A stretch of 64,000 nucleotides of DNA from Bacillota bacterium (lineage in GTDB: Bacteria; Bacillota; Clostridia; Acetivibrionales; DSM-1351). This document shows positions 43,309 to 53,334 of this stretch, one piece after another; position 1 is the stretch's first letter; each line of letters starts with the position of its first letter. The stretch is taken from NCBI GenBank assembly GCA_023444055.1, contig JAEZRV010000073.1:62001-126000 (forward strand), read 5' to 3'. The position numbers were made by a program, and so were the translations under genes. The notes beneath the pieces are model-generated. The model did no database searches and was not told the DNA's origin. It saw only the letters and a program-made list of their open reading frames with translations.

Positions 43309-45309
43309 ATGAAAAATAATTCTTTAATCATCATGTTTTGTTCATTACTATTGACTATGGTTTGTGGTGTCACAACATGTTATGCGGACAATCCAGTCGT
43401 ACAAACAATTTATACCGCTGATCCTGCACCGATGGTACATAACGGGACTTTTTACATATACACAGGACATGACGAAGATGGTTCAACCTCGTTTAACATG
43501 AAAGACTGGAGATGCTATTCTTCAACAGACATGGTAAACTGGACAGATCATGGAGTTATGATGGACATATCTACATTTAGTTGGGCTAGTAGTAATGCCT
43601 GGGCAGGACATTGTATATATAGAGATGGAAAATTCTACTACTATGCGCCTATGGTACAAAAAAATGGTAAACAGGCAATAGGTGTCGGAGTATCAGACAG
43701 TCCTACAGGTCCATTTACCGATGCACTTGGAAAACCTTTGGTTTATACTACTGGAGATGGTGACATAGACCCGGCTGTATTTGTTGATGATGATGGACAA
43801 GCCCATATGTATTGGGGAAACCCACGTCTTTGGTATGTCAAATTAAATGCTGATATGATTTCTTACTCAGGGACTCCTGTCAATTTAATAACTGCTGCAG
43901 GAGGTGGAACAGAGGGTTTTGGACCACAAACAGAAGTTCATCCTAATTATCCGACATCATACCATGAAGCTCCGTGGATATATAAGCGTAATGGATTATA
44001 TTACATGATTTTTGCAGGCAGAGGCATACCTGAAGATATTAGGTATTCGACAAGTACCACCCCTACTGGTCCATGGACTTACAAGGGCATAATTATGCAG
44101 CCTCAAAGCACAAGCTGGACAATTCATGAGGGAATAGTGGATTATAAGGGAAATACCTACTTTGTTTATCATAACGGTGCACTACCAGGAGGGGGATCTA
44201 GTACCCGCTCGGTTTGTATTGAACAATTTAAATATAATGCCGATGGAACTATTCCTACGATTAATGCGACCCAAGAAGGCGTGTCTCAAGTAGAAAATCT
44301 AAATCCATATGTGAAAAATGAGGGTGAAACAATTTGCTGGGAGTCTGGTGTTGAAACTGAAAAGTGCAGTGAAGGCGGAATGAATGTAAGCTGTATTGAA
44401 AATGGTGACTACATAAAGGTAAAGGGTGTAAATTTCGGTACAAGTGGTGCTACAGCATTTGATGCAAGAGTAGCTTCGGCAAATAGTGGAGGGAATATCG
44501 AACTTCGACTAGACAGCCCGACAGGAAAGCTGGTAGGAACTTGCGCAGTTAAGGGCACTGGCGGATGGCAGACTTGGGTTGATGCTACCTGCACTGTTAG
44601 TGGTGCAACAGGAATACACGACTTATACCTAAAATTTACAGGAGGAAGCGGTTTCCTGTTTAATTTAAACTGGTGGAAGTTTACTACTGTAATAACTCCT
44701 GTATCAGCATTTTCAAAGATAGAAGCTGAAAGCTACAGCAACCAGTCAGGAATACAAAACATAACGTGTGACGAAGGGACTGAAGGTATCGGCTATATAG
44801 AAAATGGAGATTATGCTGTTTATAGTAATGTTGATTTCGAAACAGGTGCAAAAAGCTTCAAGGCAAGAGTATCTAGTGCCGTCAATCCAGGCAAGATAGA
44901 ATTAAGACTTGATAGTGCTACTGGTACTTTAGTAGGGACATGTATGGTGGCTTCTACTGGTGATTGGCAGACCTTCACTGATGTAGTGTGCGATGTCAGT
45001 GAAGTAAGCGGAAAGCATGATTTATATCTCAATTTTATAGGAGAAGGCGGATACCTAATAAACCTTAATTGGTTTGAGTTTTCTAAAGTTAGTGACCACC
45101 CTATACTAAGAGGAGATCTCAATGGAGATAATAGTGTTGATGCAACAGACTATGCTCTGATGAAAATGTATCTTCTTGGGGCAATTTCAGATTTTCCAGT
45201 AGAAAATGATACTTTAGCAGCAGATTTGAATGGCGATGGTGAAATTGATGCAATTGATTTTGCTGTCTTTAAGAAATTCTTGCTGGGTGATATCACGCAA
45301 TTACCTTAA
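43309..45309 (+). CDS. Cellulosomal GH43 enzyme with two CBM6 and dockerin
   Basis: 666 residues. Signal peptide ~1-26. The five-bladed GH43 propeller (~27-330) has base Asp in TADPAPMVHNG, Asp in DIDPAVFVDDDG and acid Glu in YHEAPWIYKRNG. Two CBM6 (~336-460, 468-590) and a dockerin (~601-664) follow. Sequence style resembles the GH43_29-type xylanolytic enzymes (arabinofuranosidase or xylosidase); exact specificity is not readable. GGAGGAG sits before the ATG. It is 146 bases after the GH29 gene and 19 bases before the second GH43 gene. Confidence 0.92.
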   Translation: MKNNSLIIMFCSLLLTMVCGVTTCYADNPVVQTIYTADPAPMVHNGTFYIYTGHDEDGSTSFNMKDWRCYSSTDMVNWTDHGVMMDISTFSWASSNAWAGHCIYRDGKFYYYAPMVQKNGKQAIGVGVSDSPTGPFTDALGKPLVYTTGDGDIDPAVFVDDDGQAHMYWGNPRLWYVKLNADMISYSGTPVNLITAAGGGTEGFGPQTEVHPNYPTSYHEAPWIYKRNGLYYMIFAGRGIPEDIRYSTSTTPTGPWTYKGIIMQPQSTSWTIHEGIVDYKGNTYFVYHNGALPGGGSSTRSVCIEQFKYNADGTIPTINATQEGVSQVENLNPYVKNEGETICWESGVETEKCSEGGMNVSCIENGDYIKVKGVNFGTSGATAFDARVASANSGGNIELRLDSPTGKLVGTCAVKGTGGWQTWVDATCTVSGATGIHDLYLKFTGGSGFLFNLNWWKFTTVITPVSAFSKIEAESYSNQSGIQNITCDEGTEGIGYIENGDYAVYSNVDFETGAKSFKARVSSAVNPGKIELRLDSATGTLVGTCMVASTGDWQTFTDVVCDVSEVSGKHDLYLNFIGEGGYLINLNWFEFSKVSDHPILRGDLNGDNSVDATDYALMKMYLLGAISDFPVENDTLAADLNGDGEIDAIDFAVFKKFLLGDITQLP

Positions 45310-45328
45310 TAAAACTGGAGGAATAGCT

Positions 45329-46903
45329 ATGAAAAAAATATGTAAGATTATTGGTATTGTGTTTATTATATCTATATTTTATTCAACAATGTGTTATGCG
45401 GACAACCCAATTATACAAACAAATTTTACAGCCGATCCTGCTCCGATGGTATATAACGGAAGGGTGTATCTTTATGCCGGGATTGACGAAGACAATGCTC
45501 CCGATGACAGTTTTTTAATGCGTAAGTGGAAATGTTATTCTTCAGAAGATATGGTTAATTGGAAGGATGAAGGAGTTATTCTTCCTACCAGTGAAATCAG
45601 TTGGTCTGGAGGTGACGCAAATGCCGGTCAATGTATTTATCGGAATGGTAAGTTTTACTTCTATTTTCCAACATGGTGTACAACAGACACTGGCGTCTGT
45701 ATAGGCGTTGCCGTTTCAGACAGCCCGACGGGTCCTTTTGTGGATATTGGTCATCCCATTATCTTAAACAGTCAGATGAAAGCTGCAACCCATCCATGGC
45801 AGGGTCTTGACCCTACTGTGTTTATTGATGACGACGGACAGGCATATTTGTATTGGGGCAACAATGCCTGCTACTGGGTAAAACTCAACAGCGATATGGT
45901 TTCTTACAGCGGTTCTATAAATAGCATTCCTTTAACTAAAGAAGCATTCGGTCCAGACTTTGAAGAGGCACCATGGTTATACAAACGCAATGGTTTATGG
46001 TATATGTCCTATTCAACTTGTTTGCCGGAGTATCTTGCTTATACTACAAGCAAAAGCCCCACAGGTCCATGGACATTTGGAGGGATAACCATGCCTATAA
46101 TACCTGGTAATGGAGGTAATCACTCGGGAATAATCGATTATAAAGAAAACTCGTACTTATTTTACTTTAAAAACGGCTTACCGGGCGGTGGAGATCACAG
46201 ACGTTCGATATGCGTGGAGAAATTCGACTATAATGCCGATGGTACAATTCCGCAGATACCTGCGACATCAACCGGAGCACCTCAGATTGGCACTTTAAAT
46301 CCGTATGTTCAAACTGAAGCAGAAACAATTTGCTGGGAATCTGGTATTGAAACGGAAGTATGCAGTGAAGGCGGAGTGAATGTAAGCTGTATTGAAAACG
46401 GGGACTACATAAAGGTAAAAGGTGTTGATTTTGGTGCGGGTGCATCATCCTTTGGTGCAAGAGTGGCCAGCGCAACTAGTGGTGGCAACATTGAGCTTCG
46501 TCTTGACAGTCCTACAGGGAAGCTTGTAGGAACCTGTGCTGTTCAGGGTACTGGAGGCTGGCAGACTTGGGTCGATGCTTCCTGTACTGTCAGCGGTGCA
46601 ACGGGAATACACGACTTATATCTGAAGTTTACAGGAGAAAGCGGATTTCTGTTTAATGTAAACTGGTGGAAGTTTAAAGGGGATTCTACTGCGCTAGTAG
46701 GAGACCTGAATGGAGATAAGAGTATTGACGCAACCGATTATGCTTTGATGAAAATGTATCTTCTTGGGTCAATTAACGATTTCCCTGTAGAAAATGATAT
46801 TACAGCTGGGGATTTGAATGCAGACGGTGTAATCGATGCACTTGATTTTGCTACTTTCAAACAATACTTGTTGGGTATTATTACCAAATTACCAACTAAA
46901 TAA
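45329..46903 (+). CDS. Cellulosomal GH43 enzyme with CBM6 and dockerin
   Basis: About 524 residues. Signal peptide ~1-24. GH43 (~25-325) has TADPAPMVYNG, LDPTVFIDDDG and EEAPWLYKRNG supplying the three acidic residues. One CBM6 (~328-450) and a dockerin (~458-522) follow. It is paralogous to the preceding enzyme but lacks its second CBM6. Frame alone would allow a start at 45230 inside the upstream gene. TGGAGG seven bases before ATG 45329, followed by a clean signal peptide, decides the start. It is certainly in one operon with the preceding gene. Confidence 0.93.
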   Translation: MKKICKIIGIVFIISIFYSTMCYADNPIIQTNFTADPAPMVYNGRVYLYAGIDEDNAPDDSFLMRKWKCYSSEDMVNWKDEGVILPTSEISWSGGDANAGQCIYRNGKFYFYFPTWCTTDTGVCIGVAVSDSPTGPFVDIGHPIILNSQMKAATHPWQGLDPTVFIDDDGQAYLYWGNNACYWVKLNSDMVSYSGSINSIPLTKEAFGPDFEEAPWLYKRNGLWYMSYSTCLPEYLAYTTSKSPTGPWTFGGITMPIIPGNGGNHSGIIDYKENSYLFYFKNGLPGGGDHRRSICVEKFDYNADGTIPQIPATSTGAPQIGTLNPYVQTEAETICWESGIETEVCSEGGVNVSCIENGDYIKVKGVDFGAGASSFGARVASATSGGNIELRLDSPTGKLVGTCAVQGTGGWQTWVDASCTVSGATGIHDLYLKFTGESGFLFNVNWWKFKGDSTALVGDLNGDKSIDATDYALMKMYLLGSINDFPVENDITAGDLNADGVIDALDFATFKQYLLGIITKLPTK

Positions 46904-47037
46904 TAACTATTAAAGTGGCTTTTCAGTAGGAAAATAGTACTTGCTATGGTTAGTTTTCAGACTGGAAATCACAATATATTTTATGTAAGTAAAAGATAAA
47001 AAGTGGTTTAAAAACCACTAACATGAGTTATGTTCTT

Positions 47038-47092
47038 ATACTAATTTGCATTTAAAAATAGTCTCCTATATTTTTAAATACGAAATAGTATT
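47038..47092. repeat. Short palindromic repeat (MITE-like family), copy 4
   Basis: ATACTAATTTGCATTTAAAA ... TTTTAAATACGAAATAGTAT; 55 bases with inverted ends and a seven-base centre. It is the minimal form of the family. Just before it, GTGGTTT/AAACCAC (47003-47018) is a small hairpin that may terminate the GH43 operon weakly. Confidence 0.75.
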
Positions 47093-47171
47093 ACAGTTAG
47101 AATTATATTATTAACATAAGCAATGTTGGCTTGCCAACTTGCGTTGTTTATTATGAGAGGATGATAAGTTA

Positions 47172-49070
47172 ATGTTTAAGAAAATGAAAAAAACAATCAG
47201 CAATGTAATGGTTTGTTCAATGATTATGTCCGCATTGTTCACAGTGTCTGCACCTGTTGAAGTTTCAGCGGCAAGTGATGTTACAGTGAATTTAGGAAGT
47301 GTCAAGCAGAGTATAACCGGATTTGGTGCATCCAGTGCATGGTGTGGAACGATTGGCGATTCTGTTATGAACTCTCTTTACGGAGATCTGGGGTACAGTA
47401 TTTTAAGATTGCGTATTGAAGAGGGAATAGGTGATGCATGGAAGACCGGTAACTTTAGTAAATGGTCACCGGAGCTTGCTAATGCCAAAAAGGCAAGTGC
47501 AAAGGGAGCTATTGTTTTTGCTTCACCATGGAATCCTCCAGCTTCTATGCAGGAAAACTTTTCTAAAAGTGGTGATTCGAGTGCACAACGCCTTAGATAC
47601 GATAAGTACACCGAATATGTGCAGTATCTTAATGCTTACGTTAAATACATGAAGGATAATGGTGTAAATTTATATGCCATTTCAGTACAAAATGAGCCGG
47701 ATTATGCACAAGACTGGAATTGGTGGACTCCAGAAGAAATGCTTAACTTTATGAAAAATAATGCTGGATCAATTAATTGCAAGGTAATGGCACCGGAGTC
47801 ATTTCAATATCTGAAAAATATGTCAGACCCTATTTTGAATGATACTACGGCTCTTAATAATATGGATATTCTAGGATTCCATCTTTATGGTACTCCGCTT
47901 AATCAATACTCTTATCCTCTTTACCAACAAAAATCAGCAGGAAAAGAGCTTTGGATGACAGAACACTATTTTGATGATGACAACATAGGCACAGTGATGA
48001 ATATGTCTAAAGAAATTCATGATTGTATGGTAACTGGAAACATGAATGCCTATGTATATTGGTGGATAACTTGGCCAAATGGTTTAGCTAATTCTAATGG
48101 CACAATTTTTAAACGTGCATATGTTCTTGGTCAATTCTCTAAATTTATTCGTCCAGGCTATCACAGAGTTGATGCAACAGCAACTCCAAATACAAATGTT
48201 TATGTTTCAGCATATGCAGGCAACAATAAAGCAGTTATTGTTGCAGTCAATACAGGTACATCTGCTGTAAGTCAAAAGTTTAATTTCCAGAACGGCACAG
48301 CATCAAGTGTATCCTCATATGTAACAGACGGCAGCAGGAATCTTGCAGCTGGATCAAATGTTGCAGTGACAAATGGTTCCTTTACAGCCCAACTTCCTGC
48401 TCAAAGTATTACAACATTTGTAGGAAATACAGCTCCGGTTGTAATAGAGCCTATAGATGCTTTCAGTAAAATAGAAGCAGAGAATTACTACGACCAATCA
48501 GGAACCCAGACTGAAGCAAATAGTGCTGATAATGGACAGAATGTAGGTTACATAGAAAACGGTGACTATCTTGTTTTCAAAAATGTTGATTTCGGAAACG
48601 GTGCTACAGGTTTCCAGGCTAGTGCGGGTAGTGCGACCAATGGCGGAAATATCGAACTTCATCTGGATAGTCTGACTGGAACATTAATAGGAACGTGTGC
48701 TGTTCCGGGCACAGGCGGATGGCAGACTTGGGCTGATGCAAAATGTAGTGTTAACGGAGCAACTGGAAAGCATGACCTATACGTTAAGTTTACTGGAGAA
48801 AGCGGATACTTAATGAATTTAGACTGGTTTAAATTTACTCAAAAAGAAATTTCAACAGGTAAATTGGGTGATATAAATTCTGACTCATCAATAGATTCAA
48901 TTGACTTAATGTTGATAAAGAAGCACCTTCTTGGAACGGAAACAATTGAAAAAACTAGTTTGGCTGATTTGGATGCAAGTGGAGCTATAGATGCAATTGA
49001 TTTTGCGTTGATGAAGCAATATCTGCTAGGTGTTATAAATACTTTCCCAGGGGCAAGTATAAATAAATAA
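47172..49070 (+). CDS. Cellulosomal GH30 xylanase with CBM6 and dockerin
   Basis: 632 residues. Signal peptide ~1-36. The GH30 barrel plus beta side domain (~38-420) has acid/base Glu in SVQNEPDYA (~175) and nucleophile Glu in WMTEHYFDDD (~264). CBM6 (~430-557) and a dockerin (~566-628) follow. It looks like subfamily 8 (glucuronoxylanase type). The architecture recalls a GH30-CBM6-dockerin xylanase of R. papyrosolvens reported to lack the usual glucuronic-acid dependence, but the deciding Arg position cannot be judged here without alignment. AGAGG ten bases upstream is the ribosome binding site. Confidence 0.9.
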   Translation: MFKKMKKTISNVMVCSMIMSALFTVSAPVEVSAASDVTVNLGSVKQSITGFGASSAWCGTIGDSVMNSLYGDLGYSILRLRIEEGIGDAWKTGNFSKWSPELANAKKASAKGAIVFASPWNPPASMQENFSKSGDSSAQRLRYDKYTEYVQYLNAYVKYMKDNGVNLYAISVQNEPDYAQDWNWWTPEEMLNFMKNNAGSINCKVMAPESFQYLKNMSDPILNDTTALNNMDILGFHLYGTPLNQYSYPLYQQKSAGKELWMTEHYFDDDNIGTVMNMSKEIHDCMVTGNMNAYVYWWITWPNGLANSNGTIFKRAYVLGQFSKFIRPGYHRVDATATPNTNVYVSAYAGNNKAVIVAVNTGTSAVSQKFNFQNGTASSVSSYVTDGSRNLAAGSNVAVTNGSFTAQLPAQSITTFVGNTAPVVIEPIDAFSKIEAENYYDQSGTQTEANSADNGQNVGYIENGDYLVFKNVDFGNGATGFQASAGSATNGGNIELHLDSLTGTLIGTCAVPGTGGWQTWADAKCSVNGATGKHDLYVKFTGESGYLMNLDWFKFTQKEISTGKLGDINSDSSIDSIDLMLIKKHLLGTETIEKTSLADLDASGAIDAIDFALMKQYLLGVINTFPGASINK

Positions 49071-49428
49071 AATATTATTGAAGTATATGCAATAAAGAAT
49101 GGGATTTCAGAGTTAAGAGAACTGTTTATTCTCTAACACAAACAGAAATCAGAAACAGTTTATTCACTTTGGAATCCTGCCTTATTATCAAAATATAATA
49201 CACACTGAAAATTTCTAAAGCCTTTAACAACAAGAAGAATGGCTTCACATGGAACATTAATCCGTAAAAATTGACATTAACAGGGTGTCAAGCCAGCGGT
49301 AATGGTGGAAATGACTTTGAGAAAGTGACTTATAATTAATTTCACGGAGCTAAAATTGATTTTTGAAAAGCGGTAGTGATAATGAAGAAGTAAGAAGGAT
49401 AAGAAATAAAAAATTTAAGGAGGTAATC
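49071..49428. other. Intergenic region, GH30 / GH5
   Basis: No gene. A short open stretch ending GCQASGNGGNDFEKVTYN (49285-49340) precedes a stop and may be the tail of a lost gene. AAGGAGG at 49418-49424 is the ribosome binding site for GH5. Confidence 0.4.
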
Positions 49429-50781
49429 ATGAAAAAACATAATTTTAATAAAATAGTAGCTTTTTTAGCATGTATAGCAGTTTTGACAATATCAATATTG
49501 ACACCAAACTCATCTGCAGCAGCATCTATAACCAGTAATAAGACGGCAGCAGAAACAATAATTGATATGGGAATTGGCTGGAATCTGGGCAATACGCTTG
49601 AAGCGTGCGACACTACCCGAACACTTTCAAATGTTCAGGCATATGAAACATGCTGGGGCAATATAGTAACAACACAGGCGATAATTGATGGAGTTAAAGC
49701 CGCAGGCTTCAATTCTGTCCGTATTCCTGTAGCATGGTCTAATCTTATTGCATCTGATTATACAATTAACACAGAGCTTCTAAAACGTGTTAAAGAAGTT
49801 GTTGATTATTGTTCAAATGCAGGTATGTATGCTATTGTAAATATTCACTGGGATGGCGGCTGGTTCGAAAATTTTGCAACCAATTATGATGAATCTATGA
49901 AAAAGTATTCTACGATATGGACTCAAATAAGCAATTATTTTAAGGATTATCCCAATAATCTTATTTTTGAATCTCTTAATGAAGAGGGATGTTGGAACAC
50001 TATTTGGAACAGATATAGCGGAACAAGCGGAGATGCTAAAACAAAAGCTTATAATACTCTAAATAATATAAATCAGAAATTTGTTAACATTGTCAGAGCA
50101 TCAGGTGGAAATAATGCAACCCGTTGTCTTCTTATTGCAGGATATGCAACAGACATAGACCTTACATGTGATGACTGCTTCAAAATGCCTACTGATAAAA
50201 TTGCTAATAAATTAATGATATCAATACATTATTATACTCCAGCTACTTTTACAATTCTCACACAGGATGCTTCATGGGGAAAAAGTGCATATACATGGGG
50301 AACAAGTGCGGAAATCAATTTGGTCAAGACTGATTTTCAGAAAATGAAAAGCAAGTTTGCGGATAAAGGAATACCAGTAATTGTAGGTGAATACGGTACT
50401 GTAATAGAAAATAAGGATCCTGCCAGTGTAAGACTTTTTATTAGTACGGTTTGCAAGACTGCACGTGATTTTGGATTTTGTCCTGTTCTTTGGGATAGTA
50501 GTGTTCACTATTCAAGAACTGAAGCAAAACTTAAAGATTCGCAGCTGGCAGCTTTTTTATTACAATACAAGTCTGCTACACCGACTATAAAAGTCGGGGA
50601 TGTTAACAATGATGATAGTATAGACGCTTTGGATTTTGCCTCTTTAAAGAAACATCTCCTTGGAGCTGAACTTTTAACAGGAGATGCATTAAAAGCAGCA
50701 GATATTGATCAAAGCGGCTCTGTAGATGCGCTTGATTTTGCACAGCTAAAAATGCTTTTACTAAAGTCAATTACAGTTTAA
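49429..50781 (+). CDS. Cellulosomal GH5 endoglycanase with dockerin
   Basis: About 450 residues. Signal peptide ~1-30. The GH5 barrel (~35-380) has GIGWNLGNTLEA, Arg in NSVRIPVAW and acid/base Glu in FESLNEEG (~185). HYY and nucleophile Glu in VIVGEYG (~321) follow. A C-terminal dockerin (~388-448) ends the protein, with no CBM. The WNLGNTLEA opening suggests the GH5_4/GH5_2 group (endoglucanase, xyloglucanase or mannan-active), but the subfamily is not certain. ATG 49429 with AAGGAGG is preferred over the TTG 66 bases upstream. Confidence 0.9.
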   Translation: MKKHNFNKIVAFLACIAVLTISILTPNSSAAASITSNKTAAETIIDMGIGWNLGNTLEACDTTRTLSNVQAYETCWGNIVTTQAIIDGVKAAGFNSVRIPVAWSNLIASDYTINTELLKRVKEVVDYCSNAGMYAIVNIHWDGGWFENFATNYDESMKKYSTIWTQISNYFKDYPNNLIFESLNEEGCWNTIWNRYSGTSGDAKTKAYNTLNNINQKFVNIVRASGGNNATRCLLIAGYATDIDLTCDDCFKMPTDKIANKLMISIHYYTPATFTILTQDASWGKSAYTWGTSAEINLVKTDFQKMKSKFADKGIPVIVGEYGTVIENKDPASVRLFISTVCKTARDFGFCPVLWDSSVHYSRTEAKLKDSQLAAFLLQYKSATPTIKVGDVNNDDSIDALDFASLKKHLLGAELLTGDALKAADIDQSGSVDALDFAQLKMLLLKSITV

Positions 50782-50996
50782 GTCTTCGCCATTCAAAATT
50801 AAACAATGACAATTCATCAGGATTGTTTGATATGAATGCAGTAGCATTATTGGCTACTAATCCTGATGATATCAATTCTTGCGGGCTAACAATTGATTAT
50901 GCATATTTAAGACACTTCAATTACCTTGAATAAACTAAAAACAGGCAAAAGTAGTTAGAAGAGTATTTACTGATGATATCTTATTATTATTTGTAA

Positions 50997-51113
50997 AAGA
51001 ATGTAATATCTTGAACAATTCTGTTATTTTAATGTCGGATTTTTACCATATAAAGTGCTTGGATTTTTCCTGTATTCCTTAATAAGCGCTTATGTTATTT
51101 TATTATTATAGAA
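50997..51113. repeat. Leader-type repeat, copy B
   Basis: The second copy of the 39791-39925 segment. It has the same twin GGATTTTT motifs flanking an ACC.TATAAAGTGCTT core and the same TATTCCTTAATA and TTATGTTATTTTATTATTATA blocks. It lies about 460 bases before the binding-lipoprotein gene. A palindromic element sits between, possibly inserted after the duplication. Confidence 0.75.
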
Positions 51114-51185
51114 GTTACAAAAAATATGACATTTTGTCATAGCGTGCATCCTTTTATGTTTAGTGTGAGCTTCTCTCCGGCGTCG

Positions 51186-51419
51186 CAAATGTGACTATTT
51201 AAAATGTGAATTGCACATTTTAAATAGTCGCAGTATGCGATGTAACATCGTAAGATGTGTTGTTCAATACTAAGAACTTGTGGCTCTGCTACAACGTTAG
51301 TGAGATAAAGAAAACTTGGCTTGTGGCGAGCTATCGGCGACGGCAGAAGCTTAGTTGCACTTATACTTTTTTAAAGTATAAAAAATATTAACTAATATTT
51401 TTTATGCAAATTAGTATTA
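51186..51419. repeat. Composite palindromic element (MITE-like family), copy 5
   Basis: The right end, TTTATGCAAATTAGTATTA, is typical of the family; the left limit is unclear. Inside, GACTATTTAAAATGTG and CACATTTTAAATAGTC form a perfect 16-base stem (51193-51228). TGCGATG...CATCG and TATACTTT/AAAGTATA hairpins follow. It shares pieces with the 33.7-kb and 40.3-kb copies. Confidence 0.65.
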
Positions 51420-51572
51420 TATAGTGATTTTTTCAGGGAATAATATATATTCAGTTTAATTAAAATTTAAAACAATAAATGCTCAAATAGATTCGATAAA
51501 AGTAAAACCTACAATAAGCAAAAATTATAAAATGCAAAAATCATTACGTAAGTGGGAATAGGAGGAGCGTTT

Positions 51573-53288
51573 ATGAAAAGAGTTTTAAGCATTGTATTTG
51601 TATTTGTATTTGTGATTTTAATGGCTTCGTTTTCAGGTTGTAAGTCAGTTAACATAGGGAATAACAGTTCCACAAATGTAGATTCATACAAGTCAACATC
51701 AAAAAATATGTCTACAACTCCTATTAGTTTCTCTGTATACATTGGAGAATCAAGAACTTACGCGGATAATTGGAACACACCGGTTGCAAAAAAAATCACT
51801 GAGCTTACAGGGGTCTCTCTAAAAATTGAAAATGCTGTAGGCGATGCAAGACAGAGAATTTCTCTTATGGCATCTAGTGGTGACCTACCGGATATGATAT
51901 ATGCAAAGACATACTTGAATCTTTTACTGGAGGTCAATGCAGTAGAAAAATTAGATGACCTCATTAATCAATATGGACCTAATATTAAAAAGCTATACGG
52001 AAATGAATTAAAAAGGCTTAAATGGAGTAAGCAAGACCCTAATATTTTTTGCTTGGGGGATTCTGGAGTCGGAGATGAAGATGGTGATCCTGTCAGTGGC
52101 TTCTGTTTACAGCATGCAGTTGTAAAGGAAGAGGGTTATCCAAAAATCAAGACCCTTATAGATTTTGAAAATGCGATAAAGAGCTATTATGCGAAGCATC
52201 CTACATTTAAGGGAAAGGATGGAAAAGAACGACCCACTATCCCCCTTCTTCTTAATGGAGAAGACTGGGGATATTTTATCTCAATCAGCAATCCGGCTAA
52301 CCTTGCCACAGGGTATACAGACGACGAATGGGCTATTGAGCTAAATCCAATTGAAGCAAAGCGTCATATAATAACAGATTCCAATAAAGAATATTTAAGA
52401 TGGTTAAATAAAATGTGGAATCAAAACCTTATTGATAAGGAAAGCTTTACAGAACAGGTTGATCAGTATAAGGCAAAGCTTTCATCCGGTAGAGTATTAG
52501 GAATTATAGATGCTTCATGGAATTATGAAGGAGAAGTCCATAAAATACTGAGAAGTGCTGGTTTGGAAGATAGGATGTATGGCCGATATCCATGTACATT
52601 GAATGAAAATATCAAGTACCCTGAGTATCAGGATAAAGGGTATATAGGATTTGGTTCAGGAATGGCAATTACTTCGAAATGCAAGGATAAGATTAGAGCG
52701 ATGCAGTTCCTAAATTGGATGGCAGGGGAAGAAGCTCAGATATTGACAAATTGGGGTGTTGAAGGTGTTCACTGGACGTATGACAGTAGGGGTAAGCGTG
52801 CATTCCTTCCGGAAATATTTAGGCAAAAGAATGAAGATGAAGGTTTTGAAAGGAAAACAGGCATAGGTCTATATGTGTATCCGTGGCCAAGGTATGGTAC
52901 TGCTTATAGGGATTCAACAGGGAATCCGTTATCTGTAAATACAATTGAGGAGCTTGCAAAAAACTATACTCAAACGGAAAAAGACATACTTACTGCATAT
53001 GGAGTTAAATACTGGAAAGACTTGTACCCCCAAAAGAGTGAGTTTCCTGTTAAGCCATATGGTGCTGCTTACAAAATTGAGGGCAGTATGAGTAATGAGT
53101 GGACTGCAACATCTAATAAAGTGGCGGAAATTAGCAAGAAATACTGTCCAAAGCTTATTATAGCTAAACCTGGAGAGTTCGATGAGATATGGATAAAATT
53201 TGTTAAAGAAATGGAAGAGGCTGGTGTGAGAAATCTTGAGGCACAGTTTACAAAGGCTGTAAAGGATAGGATGGATCTTTGGAAATAA
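51573..53288 (+). CDS. Solute-binding lipoprotein without cognate permease, candidate sugar sensor
   Basis: About 571 residues. The lipoprotein signal has lipobox ASFSGC (Cys ~23). The mature part is a large family 1 binding protein of the LplA/YtcQ type (MASSGDLPDMIYAKTYLN, FLNWMAGEEAQILTNWGVEG). No permease or ATPase genes are near; it sits inside a dockerin-enzyme cluster controlled by a two-component system. In R. cellulolyticum, orphan binding proteins work with kinase-regulator pairs as three-component sugar sensors, which is the likeliest role here. GGAGGAG precedes ATG 51573. The next gene (GH9) begins 46 bases downstream. Confidence 0.87.
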   Translation: MKRVLSIVFVFVFVILMASFSGCKSVNIGNNSSTNVDSYKSTSKNMSTTPISFSVYIGESRTYADNWNTPVAKKITELTGVSLKIENAVGDARQRISLMASSGDLPDMIYAKTYLNLLLEVNAVEKLDDLINQYGPNIKKLYGNELKRLKWSKQDPNIFCLGDSGVGDEDGDPVSGFCLQHAVVKEEGYPKIKTLIDFENAIKSYYAKHPTFKGKDGKERPTIPLLLNGEDWGYFISISNPANLATGYTDDEWAIELNPIEAKRHIITDSNKEYLRWLNKMWNQNLIDKESFTEQVDQYKAKLSSGRVLGIIDASWNYEGEVHKILRSAGLEDRMYGRYPCTLNENIKYPEYQDKGYIGFGSGMAITSKCKDKIRAMQFLNWMAGEEAQILTNWGVEGVHWTYDSRGKRAFLPEIFRQKNEDEGFERKTGIGLYVYPWPRYGTAYRDSTGNPLSVNTIEELAKNYTQTEKDILTAYGVKYWKDLYPQKSEFPVKPYGAAYKIEGSMSNEWTATSNKVAEISKKYCPKLIIAKPGEFDEIWIKFVKEMEEAGVRNLEAQFTKAVKDRMDLWK

Positions 53289-53334
53289 ATGATCCTGAGT
53301 ATCTATATAAAATTTTAAAAAGTGGGGGGAAAAT

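Larger units (their letters stand above)
50782..51572. other. Structured intergenic region upstream of the binding lipoprotein gene
   Basis: 790 bases. From 50799 to 50932 a frame stays open and ends at a TAA (its C-terminus reads CGLTIDYAYLRHFNYLE), but I recognise no family. Copy B of the leader repeat follows (50997-51113), then a palindromic element (51186-51419). GGAGG before 51573 is the ribosome binding site. Confidence 0.5.
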
